This document shows, piece by piece, positions 24,101 to 33,134 of a stretch of DNA of 64,000 nucleotides (position 1 is the first letter of the stretch; each line of letters starts with the position of its first letter). The notes beneath the pieces are model-generated. The model was not told the origin of the DNA, did not search any database, and was given only the letters and a program-made list of their open reading frames with translations. Both the position numbers and the translations under genes were made by a program. The stretch is from positions 159,549 through 223,548 of the forward strand of contig WNNJ02003609.1 of the NCBI GenBank assembly GCA_012934845.2, written 5' to 3'. Source of the stretch: Pomphorhynchus laevis (Eukaryota; Acanthocephala; Palaeacanthocephala; Echinorhynchida; Pomphorhynchidae).

Positions 24101-25159
24101 ATGGTACCAAATACTTACCACAATAGTAGATGGAACATTGGCTACTTTGGCAGGCGACGTAGAAGGAGACGTGAACATTTCTATGGACACAGTGCTTGGA
24201 ATTTGCTTAGACGCTTTGATATCTGCCAAGCGAGGACAACCAATAATCTCAGTGAATGTCTTCAAGATTATAATAAGCGAAAATATAATATGGATTTGTA
24301 TTCACCGCTAGGGTTTGAAGTGGTAAGAATTAGCCAGGTAGCGATAAGTGACTCAACTTCTTTAGCACAACCTATTGAAAACCTAATGTCAGTTGAAATG
24401 TGCTCATTCTGTGGATATCTCTTGCTCAGTTGCGGCGATGCTAATCTGCACCGAACAAAATGTTCCCTTAATATATACATGGTTCAACTTGTCGAAAAGG
24501 TGGTCACAATTATCGATAAAAGCAAAGACGTATCTCTGATAGACACTATAATAGCCCCTACACTGCTTGAAGGCGTTAATTTACGAGTTGCTGTCAAAAC
24601 TGAATCGTCATCGCCAAGTCAGATGGACTGTAAATGTAACCACTCAATTGACTCCTGCAATTATTCTAACTTGGGAAATCACTGTTTATCAGCAATAAGT
24701 AGAAAACCGAACAATATGGCAATTTTATTATCACAATCTGACCATATAAACCGAAATGGACATTTTAATTATAGAAAAAAGAAACAGAATTTAGTAGATG
24801 TTGCTAACAGTGAAGAATATTCTCATCACGATGTTGTAAAGTCGATCGCTCGACATCTGCAAAATGTGGCGGTGAATCCGTCTTTGCGATTAAAAAACAA
24901 TACTGGCATTGACAAGCATCTTTATAATTCAATGGTATCGGCTTGTAGCGTATTTAAAGGACATGGGCCAACAACTCGCAATCGTTCGGAAGAGACAATT
25001 AACTCCTGTAATGGCGGTAGACCGAGTGCCTGCTTGCAAGTAGTAGAGCAAAAACCTGCCTGTAGCAAATCAAATCCTAAAAGACGGAGACTTACACGTA
25101 AAATACCGACGACGTCGAACATTAAAAGAACCACGATTTACTCATCAAGATGCAAATAG
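24101..25159 (+). CDS. Candidate host gene, 3' coding region with a C2HC-type zinc finger; product unknown
   Basis: It follows a splice-acceptor-like ...TTTGATTATAG at 24100 and ends in TAG at 25157-25159, with AATAAA 90 bp later, so it looks like terminal exon sequence. A 352-codon frame is open. After about codon 80 it looks like real protein, with a C-x2-C-x12-H-x3-C finger (CSFCG...LHRTKC), a short hydrophobic helix and a basic tail (PKRRRLTRK). The first 50 codons of that frame are Arg-rich and odd. The +1 frame from 24102 instead reads like a protein (ILTTIVDGTLATLAGDVEGD, DTVLGICLDALISAKRGQP). An 86 bp intron at 24252-24337 (GTGAAT...TTAGCCAG) would join that frame to the finger region in phase. 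I favour this two-exon reading, but the acceptor's pyrimidine tract is weak. I do not recognise the protein. No retroelement motif is present. Confidence 0.5.
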   Translation: MVPNTYHNSRWNIGYFGRRRRRRREHFYGHSAWNLLRRFDICQARTTNNLSECLQDYNKRKYNMDLYSPLGFEVVRISQVAISDSTSLAQPIENLMSVEMCSFCGYLLLSCGDANLHRTKCSLNIYMVQLVEKVVTIIDKSKDVSLIDTIIAPTLLEGVNLRVAVKTESSSPSQMDCKCNHSIDSCNYSNLGNHCLSAISRKPNNMAILLSQSDHINRNGHFNYRKKKQNLVDVANSEEYSHHDVVKSIARHLQNVAVNPSLRLKNNTGIDKHLYNSMVSACSVFKGHGPTTRNRSEETINSCNGGRPSACLQVVEQKPACSKSNPKRRRLTRKIPTTSNIKRTTIYSSRCK

Positions 25160-25244
25160 GAAACATTTTTGACAAATTGTATAGAATATACACTAGTTTT
25201 TGTAATTTATTTAACCTTGTAATCTTTAGTAAATCTTTTTTCGA

Positions 25245-25250
25245 AATAAA
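25245..25250 (+). other. Polyadenylation signal
   Basis: AATAAA 86 bp after the stop codon of the candidate host gene, followed by a T-rich stretch. Position fits a short 3' untranslated region. Confidence 0.5.
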
Positions 25251-25279
25251 GTCAAATATTTCAAACCATTTTCATTAAA

Positions 25280-25870
25280 ACATCCGTATTTTTATTACAG
25301 GATGGATATTACAATCACGAGTCTTAGAGAGAAGATTAAAAGCTCGAATCGACAATTGCTTATCGTACACCTTAAATAGAGGCAGATATTTGCTAAATTT
25401 CTTGGGAATATCAGGATCAAATAAAATCAGCTAACTGAGTACACGTATTTTATACTATATAATTAAAAATACTGATAAACAAAAATAAATAATTAAATAA
25501 TTAAAAAATAAATAATTAAATAATAATTATAAGTAAGATTTTAATAAGTAACAAAAAATATTATTGTTCACGGGTAAATAATAACTTGTCAGTATAACGA
25601 ATAAGATCAGATAACTTATTTTTTACGATATAGAAATAAAAATAAAGATAAATAATAAATAATTATGTAAGTTTTTAGACGATTTATATTTTTATCAAGT
25701 CAAAATTTAAAATTGAAATTTATAATAAAAGTCATTTTTATGAATTGACAAATAAATAACAGACGATGTATCATAATAAGGATTAGAGGTCATTTAAATG
25801 TCATTCGAGTCGACGTATTTTATACTATATATAATTTAAAAATAATAAACAAATAATTTAAAATAACAAA
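25280..25870 (-). repeat. Two family A copies in tandem, minus strand
   Basis: The first (about 25310-25560) begins GAGAGAAGATTAAAAGCTCG and runs to TTTATACTATATAAT. The second (about 25560-25870) begins ATAACTTGTCAGTATAACGA, then AGGATTAGAGGTCATTTAAATG and GACGTATTTTATACTATAT. They match 32505-32860 and 36155-36450. Non-coding. Confidence 0.7.
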
Positions 25871-26132
25871 CAAAATTTATGATTTAGGACATTAAATTTT
25901 AATTCAAAAAATATAATTCGATCAGAAGGATATCTAGCAAATTATTTAGATTTACAAAGTAAAACTAAGATAATTTGAACCATCTGCTTTACAAATCCTA
26001 TATAATTCATATTTCGGTGGTTTATGGAAAATAATGAAATCATATATTTACACGAGAATATACTATTAAATAATAATATTACACATTTTATACTGTCTTA
26101 ATACCCCATTAATTACAAATGATTAAATAATT
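25871..26132. other. AT-rich spacer
   Basis: No feature seen. Confidence 0.5.
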
Positions 26133-26348
26133 ATTATGCTCAGGCATAATAAATTATCCAAATGAGAAAACTTCTTTTATATTAAATTTTACTACGTTTC
26201 GGTCATATACATTGACGCTTTTCAAGATAGTACTTGTTTTTTAATAAAACAAGTACTATCTTAAAAAGAGTCAGTGTATGACCGAAAAGTTGTAAAAATT
26301 TATATAAAGGAATTTTTGCGTGTGAATAATTTATTATGTCTAAGCATA
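26133..26348. repeat. Foldback element, family b
   Basis: Arms of about 105 bp (26133-26241 and 26246-26348) with almost no loop. They carry GATAGTACTTGTTTT and its complement at the centre, and TATGCTCAGGCATAATAAAT near the outer end. The right arm contains AGTCA-GTGTA-TGAC then CGAAAAG (26269-26288): again a 4 bp stem-loop before CGAAA. No coding capacity. Confidence 0.8.
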
Positions 26349-26837
26349 GGATTGGATGGTACACTAATGCAATTTTAATAGTATCAATTACAAATGATTA
26401 CAAAATATTTAAAAATCTAGAATTAAATATAACGTATCATTTACTTAAATAAACATAAAAACATTTTGTTCTTTGTTTCCACTAATCCGGAGGTCGGGTT
26501 GCAGAGACATTGCACTGACGAAACGTGAACAAGTATCACGGTATAAAGCGGTCGTGCAGACTTTTCTTTCAGATAGTCCTAAGCTTTACTTGGCAAGATG
26601 GAGAGTTTGATCTCTCCTCCTATACTGAGGTATGTCCCGGGGTCTCCGTCCAGAAAATCAGAAAGTTGGAGTTTCCGCCCAGAAAGTTTTACGTAGACCA
26701 TAAAGTAGTTGGACTTTCTGGTCTCCGCCTGGAAAGTCCAACACTTCACAAGGAAAACGCTTACTAGCCATCTCACCTGACTTACTTCAACGTGGAGGAA
26801 CAGCGACTTTAATTCAAGATTCCAGCGGATGACCGAA
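26349..26837. other. Unassigned stretch with a GC-richer part
   Basis: 26470-26830 has about 45 percent GC. It contains repeated CCAGAAAG/CTTTCTGG words spaced 30-40 bp (26650-26740), including a partial inverted pair. It directly precedes the LINE D 3' end and could be the tail of another LINE such as E. No frame I can assign. Confidence 0.35.
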
Positions 26838-27036
26838 CTTTAAAAAAAGATTTATTTTTACGTGGCAAATGCGGGCCAGCGCATGCTTACATGACCATGA
26901 AAACAACAACAAAAAAATAACTAACTAAAATAAGAATGTGGATACGGAGGCGATATTTGAATTGATAAAGGAGGCAGCGCTGCGGACGTGGAGAGAGATC
27001 TGATTCAAGAGAAGTGGGGCGGCGACGAAGGAACGG
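26838..27036 (-). mobile_element. LINE D 3' end, 5'-truncated
   Basis: Minus-strand 3' terminus of LINE D. The conserved tail GACCATGTAAGCATGCGC, then GCCACGTAAAAATAAATC, sits next to an A-run at 26838. About 150 bp of the ORF2 C-terminus remain, equivalent to the LPLDVR..PSF.TFKHLL region, decayed. It abuts LINE E at about 27037. Confidence 0.7.
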
Positions 27037-27243
27037 TCACACCACAAAGGAACCTCATTTCGGTCGCCGGTACTCGAGATATAGTCCTTCCAGTCAAGAC
27101 CCAAAGTTCATGCCCATAAATGAGGATGGGTAATAAGACTGAACGATACATTGAAAGTTTCACCTGAAGGCTTAGCTCTCTCTTTACCACAACTGATCTG
27201 TGTAAAGATCCCATTACTGCGTTAGCTGAATAAATCCGTATCT

Positions 27244-27291
<48 letters not shown>

Positions 27292-27600
27292 ATTATTCCT
27301 ACCATCACTCGAGAATAAGACGCTCAAGAAATTTAACTCTTCCAGGTCAGGTAAGACCTTATCACCAATTCGTATCGACGATGCTACCTTTTTCCGAGCA
27401 GAGCACATCTAGACAACAGTTTTGGACTTGCTAATTTCTACACCGGTCACTTAACATTTCGTTGTAAATTGATACACTAAGCATTGTAGACCATCCGCAT
27501 TGTATGCCAACAAGATAACATCGTCTGCGAGAGCTGATATTCTGATGAAGCCAAATTGAAGACTAAACTCCGACAAAGCGCCCCGTCTTGAAATTTTATC
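27037..27600 (-). pseudogene. LINE E reverse-transcriptase fragment split by a TA microsatellite
   Basis: Minus-strand frames show an RT palm and thumb: SALADDVILLA with the catalytic ADD near 27518-27529, ISKSKTVV, then LPDLEELNFLSVLFSSDGR. After a (TA)n tract follow HRSVVVKRELSLQVKLS and LPILIYGHELWVLT. This order matches a LINE family well known from fish and invertebrates (consensus words such as LGVLFTSEG and VVVKRELS). Codons for the finger/palm N-terminus are absent, so it is truncated at both ends. At least one frame change lies near 27410. Confidence 0.7.
27247..27291. repeat. TA dinucleotide microsatellite
   Basis: An uninterrupted run of about 22 TA units within the LINE E coding fragment. 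Likely an expansion after insertion. Confidence 0.95.
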
Positions 27601-27689
27601 TAATTTCTATAAAAATTAAATAATTTAATAAAAATAATAAAAATAATAAATAATTGTTATAAGATATTATATAATCTATACCAAGTTAA

Positions 27690-30600
27690 AAAAATATTAA
27701 TTTTTACGTGACAAATGCGTGCCGGCGTACGCTTACATGACCACGAAAAAAAACTTTAAGTCATGTATCGAGAATGTGGGTATGGAGGAGGTATTTGAAT
27801 GTGATAAAAGAGGGAGCGCAACGGACGTTGAGAAGGAGCTTATCCTTACAAGGATTGGAGACTGTTGTTGAAGTAATTGGAAACGTGGAGTAAGAGGGAA
27901 TGACGAGAACGGAGCGATAGAGAGGTGGGGAGAGTGTAATCTAATAAAGGGAGGTTGATGAACGATAGGAGCAGACAGTGATGAAACGAAAACTTACGAG
28001 AAGAAGGCGGAGTTTAATACGATGTGGATGGTGGGCCAGGAAAGTTGGACAAGATATGTGGATGTGTGGTCGAAGCGACGGAGACGAAATAGCACTCGAA
28101 CGGCGGAGTTGATTATGCGTTGTAGGAGTAGGATGATGGATTTTGGAGAATTGGCGAAAAGGCTAAGGCAGTAATTGATTTTAGGGGAAAGAAGCAATGA
28201 ACGAAGTGACGTATAAGAACGGAAGTAGATGAGATGGCGGATACAGTGCATGTTACGGTGAATTAAGTTTGATGAGCATACTTTGTCGCGGACGAAGGAT
28301 TTAAGGGAAATGTGATAATCGAAATGGAATCGTAAGAAAGTGAGATTGTTGACTATAGGGATGATTAATGAGGCAAAATATACAAGGGGAGGAGATATGT
28401 TAGGTTGACCGTGCAGGATCACATTATTTTGGATTTGTCTGGGTTTAAAACGATGATGGGATAGACGTTTGTAGATAAAAGAAAGACAGTTGGAGTCAGA
28501 AATTGCGATATCGTGTATGAGATATGCGGGTGCATGTGCATAGATGAGGATGTCATCGGCGTATTACATGACGTGAAAGGAGTAAGGCTTGATAAACCGA
28601 GAGATATCGGCAAGCAGAAGAGATAAAAGCAGGAACCTAGGACTGAACCTAGTGGGACCCCTATGAAAATGGGGATGGGAGAGGATGATGAATTAAAACA
28701 GTTGCGAAAGGATCGGCCGGATAAATGTAAAGCAAGCCATGTTACGGAGAATGGAAAAAAGCCGTAATCATAACGAATGCAAAATAGGAAAATGTATTGG
28801 TCGACGATGATAAAGGCGAAGGAGAGGTCGAGGAATATGAGAACACTATATAAAGCTTTGTCACGAGAAGTGAGTAGGTCGTTACAAAATTTCATGCAGG
28901 CGATTTCTGTAGAGTGATTAGAGCAGAAAGCGGATTAGAAAAGGAGGGTACATATTGGATAAAGAGAGATACACGTTGACCTGTATTAAGATGATGCTTT
29001 CTAAGATCTCAGAAAGAGTAGGGAGAAGTAAAATGGGGTAATAGCTAGAAAGAAGCAAGGACATAAGGACATATGAAGCTTCGGCAGTGAGACAGGGAGA
29101 AGATGAAATAGTTTCGGGAGGATGAGGCGAGGCGAGTAACAGTGAGATGGAATGGAGACGGTCTTGTGAGAGAGCAACGTGGATATTTTGGTCTGGAGAA
29201 ATGATGAATAATCATGGGCATTGATGTTGCACGGCGAAGAGGAACGAGCAAGGATTGAGTTAAAAGTATGCTACAGAGACTTAAAGTTTAATGAAGTGTT
29301 AATTTTATGCTGCCAGAAGGAGTTGCATTTGGTATGTAGTAGTGGAGATGAGAGCGGCGAATAGTAAGATAGGAATTGCAGAGAGACGGAGTGAGCGAGC
29401 GGATTTCACATCTGGGAGCAATGATAGACTCGAAAAGCATGGCGGAATCGACGCTTTGAGAGTAGGCATTGGATGTCAAACCATGGGGTACGGTGCAATA
29501 GACGGTTAGGATGAAGCTTGAAGGGCAAGAGAAGATCGAGAGTATATGTGAGTTCAGAGTCGAAAATAAAGGCAAGATAGTGAGGAGAGGAATATGCTAT
29601 TGCGGGAGAATATATAGACGATTTGAGTAAGGCAGAGCGTAGAAAGGAAGGTCAAGATTTCTGCAAGGGCGACGTATGATGGTAGGTGTTTGAAGCGGGG
29701 AGTGGTTGGAATTAAGATCAAGGGTGTCCTAAAAATGATCGGATAGATTAGGATAAGATATGGACAGTGAGGTGTAGGCAGCCCAACGATCGGGAACAGC
29801 TATGATGTCGAGTCCCCCGCCAAGGATATGTGTGGGTGCAGTGGAGATTAGTTTGTAATTGTAGTTGGATAGAATGTTGATGAACCGGATAGAATCCGTG
29901 GAAGAGGTGCGGTCTAGGCTGATGTTGAAGTCGCCTAGAACGAGTGAAGGGATTGAGAACAAAGAACAATGAGAAGGGAGGTCAGGGAGTTCGATAAAAA
30001 ATAAGCATGTAGGAGCTGATGAACCAGAACGGTATACAACGGCAAGATCTAGATTGATCGGGTTAGAAGAACGATAAGTGAGCAATTCAAAAGAGCAAGG
30101 ACTGAAAGGGGGATTGATTTTTCGAAGAGACGCGGAATGACGCGCGTATGCGACAATGCCGTCATGATTAGAGAATTTAGAAGGAGATAAGCTGAATGGG
30201 CGGGCGGATTCGATTAGTGAGCAATCGGCAGATAGCAAACAGCGAATGGAGAGGTCGTCGGAATCGGAGGGCCAGAATTTGGTGAGGAAGAAGAGACCGA
30301 TGGATTGCTTGATGAATAGGTTGAGTATAAGATCGGATTTATTGAGAATAGCTCTAGTGTTGAGGAGGCCGAGGCGGAAGCTGTGTGTTGTGGTGATAGA
30401 GGGTAGCGGAGAATACACATAGGGGAGCTGGAGCGCCATCAAATTTTGGGGCAGCTGTGGACGACATAAAAATTTCCGTCGATGTTTCGGATGGAGGGAG
30501 ACGTGTAGCTGTTTACCTCGCGACGGCGTCTTTCGATGCGGTCAGAAGAGAATTGAGCGATTTTGGAGGGTGTGATCGGAGAAAATGCGAGTAGCTGAAG

Positions 30601-31009
30601 AGGACATGAGTTTAAATTGTTGAATTAGGACAGTGAACGCTTAAGAGCGATGCTTAAAAAAATTTCAGTAGATGGGGCTGAGAAAGATTAGATTGAAGAG
30701 ATTTGCTTAGGCGGATGAATGCCACAGGAGATATGTGGTTGAAAAAGGATGATTTATCCGCAGGAACAAGATACGAGAGGATGGTTCTGAAGTCGAAAAC
30801 ATCGTGGTCGAGACGAGCTTGTGGAGATAGGATGTAGAAGGCGTGATATTAGTGACGATGAAGCAACGATCACGAGAACGAATGCGTTTCCGTTAAAGAG
30901 GACAAGTGGCGAGAATCGGTGAACCACGATAGGAAAGCTGGGAGTTGAGGATATGAAGGGAGTAGGTTTGACAGCGGAAGACAGAGAGGATTTGGATAAA
31001 TCCTCTTTG
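27690..31009 (-). pseudogene. LINE D copy 2, minus strand, 5'-truncated in ORF1
   Basis: Reading right to left: ORF1 C-terminus (about 31009-30440: LSNLLPSYPQLPAF, then an HTRP-like end), ORF2 endonuclease (30442-29730: RLGLLNTRAILNKSDL, LGDFNIS, DIIAVPD, NLSDHF), connector (about 29600-29040), RT (28900-28400: LDLSFAF, IGVPLGSVLG), thumb and C-terminus (28420-27990: NLTFLRFHFDYHISL, INYCLSLFANSPK), and a 3' end with CGTAAGCGTACGCCGG... at 27700-27740. The frame changes at least five times. It is a dead copy. It abuts module X at 31010, and family A-type AT sequence at 27600-27690. Confidence 0.8.
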
Positions 31010-31685
31010 TTTTGTAAGTCTGCATTTTGTATTGTCTTTGTGTATTTAATGCCAGGCATAATATTCTTTCTTCATGAATCAATCACGATTAATCAAAAAT
31101 ACTGCGAAAGTTGTGAAATGAAATGTTATCCAGTTATAGTTATCATAAACTTAACGGCACTTTCTTATCTCCGTGTGATTTCGATATGGTTATTTTTCAT
31201 ATAATTTCTGTAAAACATTATTGTTGCTATAATCGGAGATCACTTTTTACAGTTACAACTTTAAATACCATATAATATCCCTTTAAATTATACAATCAGC
31301 AATGCCGGATAATCATATATTAGAAAAGCTTTACCCACCAAAACGTATATTAATTAAATATACCAATAAGATAATTAAATCAGCAAGCCTTGTGATATTC
31401 GAGAACAATTTGGTCAAAAACGATATGATAATTGATAATGTCTATTCAAAATGAACCTTGTGCATTTTTCTGTGATAACTAAAAATATATATAGAGACAT
31501 CAGTGAGACTAAACCCTACTGATGAGCCACAATAATGACGAAACGTCGGTCATTAAGGTTGTTCGTTTCTATTTAATTAAGCGTCTAATGCAATGAATTT
31601 TCCATAATATTTAATTTTAATCGACTATTTCACAAATTGTTTGTATGATAATTGCTCATTCAATAGCGTAATTTAATACAATAAA
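31010..31685. repeat. Module X, copy 1 (676 bp, hammerhead-bearing)
   Basis: Matches 55145-55820 base for base over its full length, with only a few percent differences and the same 676 bp length. It starts TTTTGTAAGTCTGC and ends TACAATAAA. It holds an 83-codon frame (30953-31204 plus) rich in hydrophobics and of doubtful meaning. Its main signal is a hammerhead-like core at 31512-31560. The words after the core (TTGTTCGTTTCTATTTAATT, AATGCAATGAATTTTCC) recur in decayed form at 56480-56830. At both loci the right border is fused to the same internally deleted LINE D. Confidence 0.8.
31512..31560 (+). ncRNA. Hammerhead-like core, module X copy 1
   Basis: CTGATGA is at 31519-31525. Stem II is GCCA (31526-31529) with TGAC (31536-31539), one C-A mismatch, and a CAATAA loop. 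GAAA is at 31540-31543. Then AC, a GTCG loop, and GT, with predicted cleavage after C31551. Stem I can form between AACCCTA (31512-31518) and TAAGGTT (31554-31560), with one mismatch and a 2 nt offset. It is less perfect than the 5799 motif but keeps the G-C closing pair of stem II. Activity is doubtful. Confidence 0.5.
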
Positions 31686-32280
31686 GGATTTATTTTTACG
31701 TTGTAAAAGCGTGCTACGTAAAGCGTTTCCGTAAAGGAGGACCAAAAAGCGTGTCAGGAAAGCGTTTCCACTGACAGGGAGTTGAGGGTACGAAGGGAGT
31801 AGGTTCGACAGCGGGAGACTAAGATGATAAGGATAATATAGGGGGTGGCAAGCGATGTGAGGAAATGTTATGAGTGGAAGGATTGTGGCTGTGATTGAGG
31901 TGATTTTGATTGATTGATGTAGATTATTGAGAAACGAGACAAGAGGGACGGGACGGTGATGTCGGGGGAGTGAAAATGACATATGATGGGAAGTGTATAT
32001 GGTTACATGATCAGTGGGTGGATAAAGTATATAGAAACGACGGGGGGTAGTTTGAGTGGACCTGAGTGAGGTTGATATGTGCTTTTGGGAAAGGTTGCGG
32101 ATTAGTTTTATTGCACAAAATTTACATATGAAGTCTTCTTTAGACTTACTGCTGTCGCAGGCGATTGGAGTCCAGACGCTGCAGTCGTGTGTCGAGCACT
32201 TTACTCGTAGTTGATCACAGTTGTATTTTGTCGTAGCTGTTTTCTTACGTTCTCCTATTAACGTCAAAAGTATATTCGTT
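31686..32280 (-). mobile_element. Mini-LINE D, copy 1: ORF1 N-terminus fused to the 3' end
   Basis: On the minus strand it begins with the LINE D ORF1 start, TLIGERKKTATTKYN, and a zinc-finger-like segment: CSTHDC.VW then FICKFC. It runs on to LPSYPQLPV and then jumps from the GRPPLRKRF-type codons straight to the 3' tail (GCACGCTTTT, then AACGTAAAAATAAATCC at 31686-31715). All of ORF2 is missing. The same junction is present at 55821-56215, so this is a replicated non-autonomous derivative rather than a one-off deletion. Confidence 0.75.
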
Positions 32281-32282
32281 CA

Positions 32283-33130
32283 AGGTACATTTTATATACA
32301 AAGTGTATTATTTATTATCCATCCATAAAAATGTTCCGCTAATAATTTTAAATTTATTTTTAATGTTATTGTTTTGATTTATATATATTTTACTATTTTA
32401 TGTTTGACGAGTAAAATTTTTCTGTTTTACTGTTCATATCTAGATACATACCTTCTTTATCATCAATATTAGTTTTATTAAGAATAAGGCTACCTGGATA
32501 AATTTGTTCACGAGTCAGAGAGAAGATTCAAGGCTCGAATCGACAATCGCTGATCTTACACTTTAATGGAGGCAATTATGTGCTAAATATCTTGGGAATC
32601 CCTGGATCAAATCAGATCAACTTATTGAGTCTACTTATTTTATACTATATAAATATTTAAAAAAGATAAAAAGCGATAAATAATAAACAATTAAATAACA
32701 TTTTATACAATTTATATATAACGATATAATTTGTTATTAAAATTAAAAATATAAATCAATTTTTATGAATTGACTAATGAATAATACACGATGTATGATA
32801 GAGATAATCACAAGGAACTACCATGTTATCAGGTTTCGGCCCCTATTCCTTGATCCAACATATTAGCATGACAAAATGCATTCTATTGATGCATTTCTTC
32901 TGATGAAATATGACTATCTAGTGTACTCTAATACAAAGCATTTTGTTTATTATCAATTCATAACAAATTTTCACTTAAGGGTTTAAGTTTATATTTTATA
33001 ATATTATGTTGATTTATATCTTGTAAATTTAATATTTTAATAATATTTTGTTGATTTATACTTCTCCATTATAATAAATAGAATAAACATCAAACTTGCT
33101 TGTATATAAGCAGAAAAATAATGTCGTATC
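32283..33130 (-). mobile_element. YIDD retroelement fossil and family A repeats, minus strand
   Basis: 32283-32515 is the minus-strand equivalent of the frame ends at 16123-16977, shortened (PGSLILNKTNIDDKEG-type words next to the FLWMDNK end). 32505-32860 is a family A copy (GAGAGAAGATTCAAGGCTCG ... CATGTTATCAGGTTTCGGCC). 32860-33010 is another coding-end remnant (TTTGTTTATTATCAATTC). Broken fossil with several disruptions and nested copies. It shows again that family A and the YIDD frame travel together. Confidence 0.6.
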
Positions 33131-33134
33131 AAGA

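Noticed and set aside
31010-31204. Hydrophobic frame in module X as a membrane protein
   Set aside because: It occurs in both X copies only because the module is duplicated, and it enters from unrelated LINE D sequence in copy 1. No conserved start shared by both.
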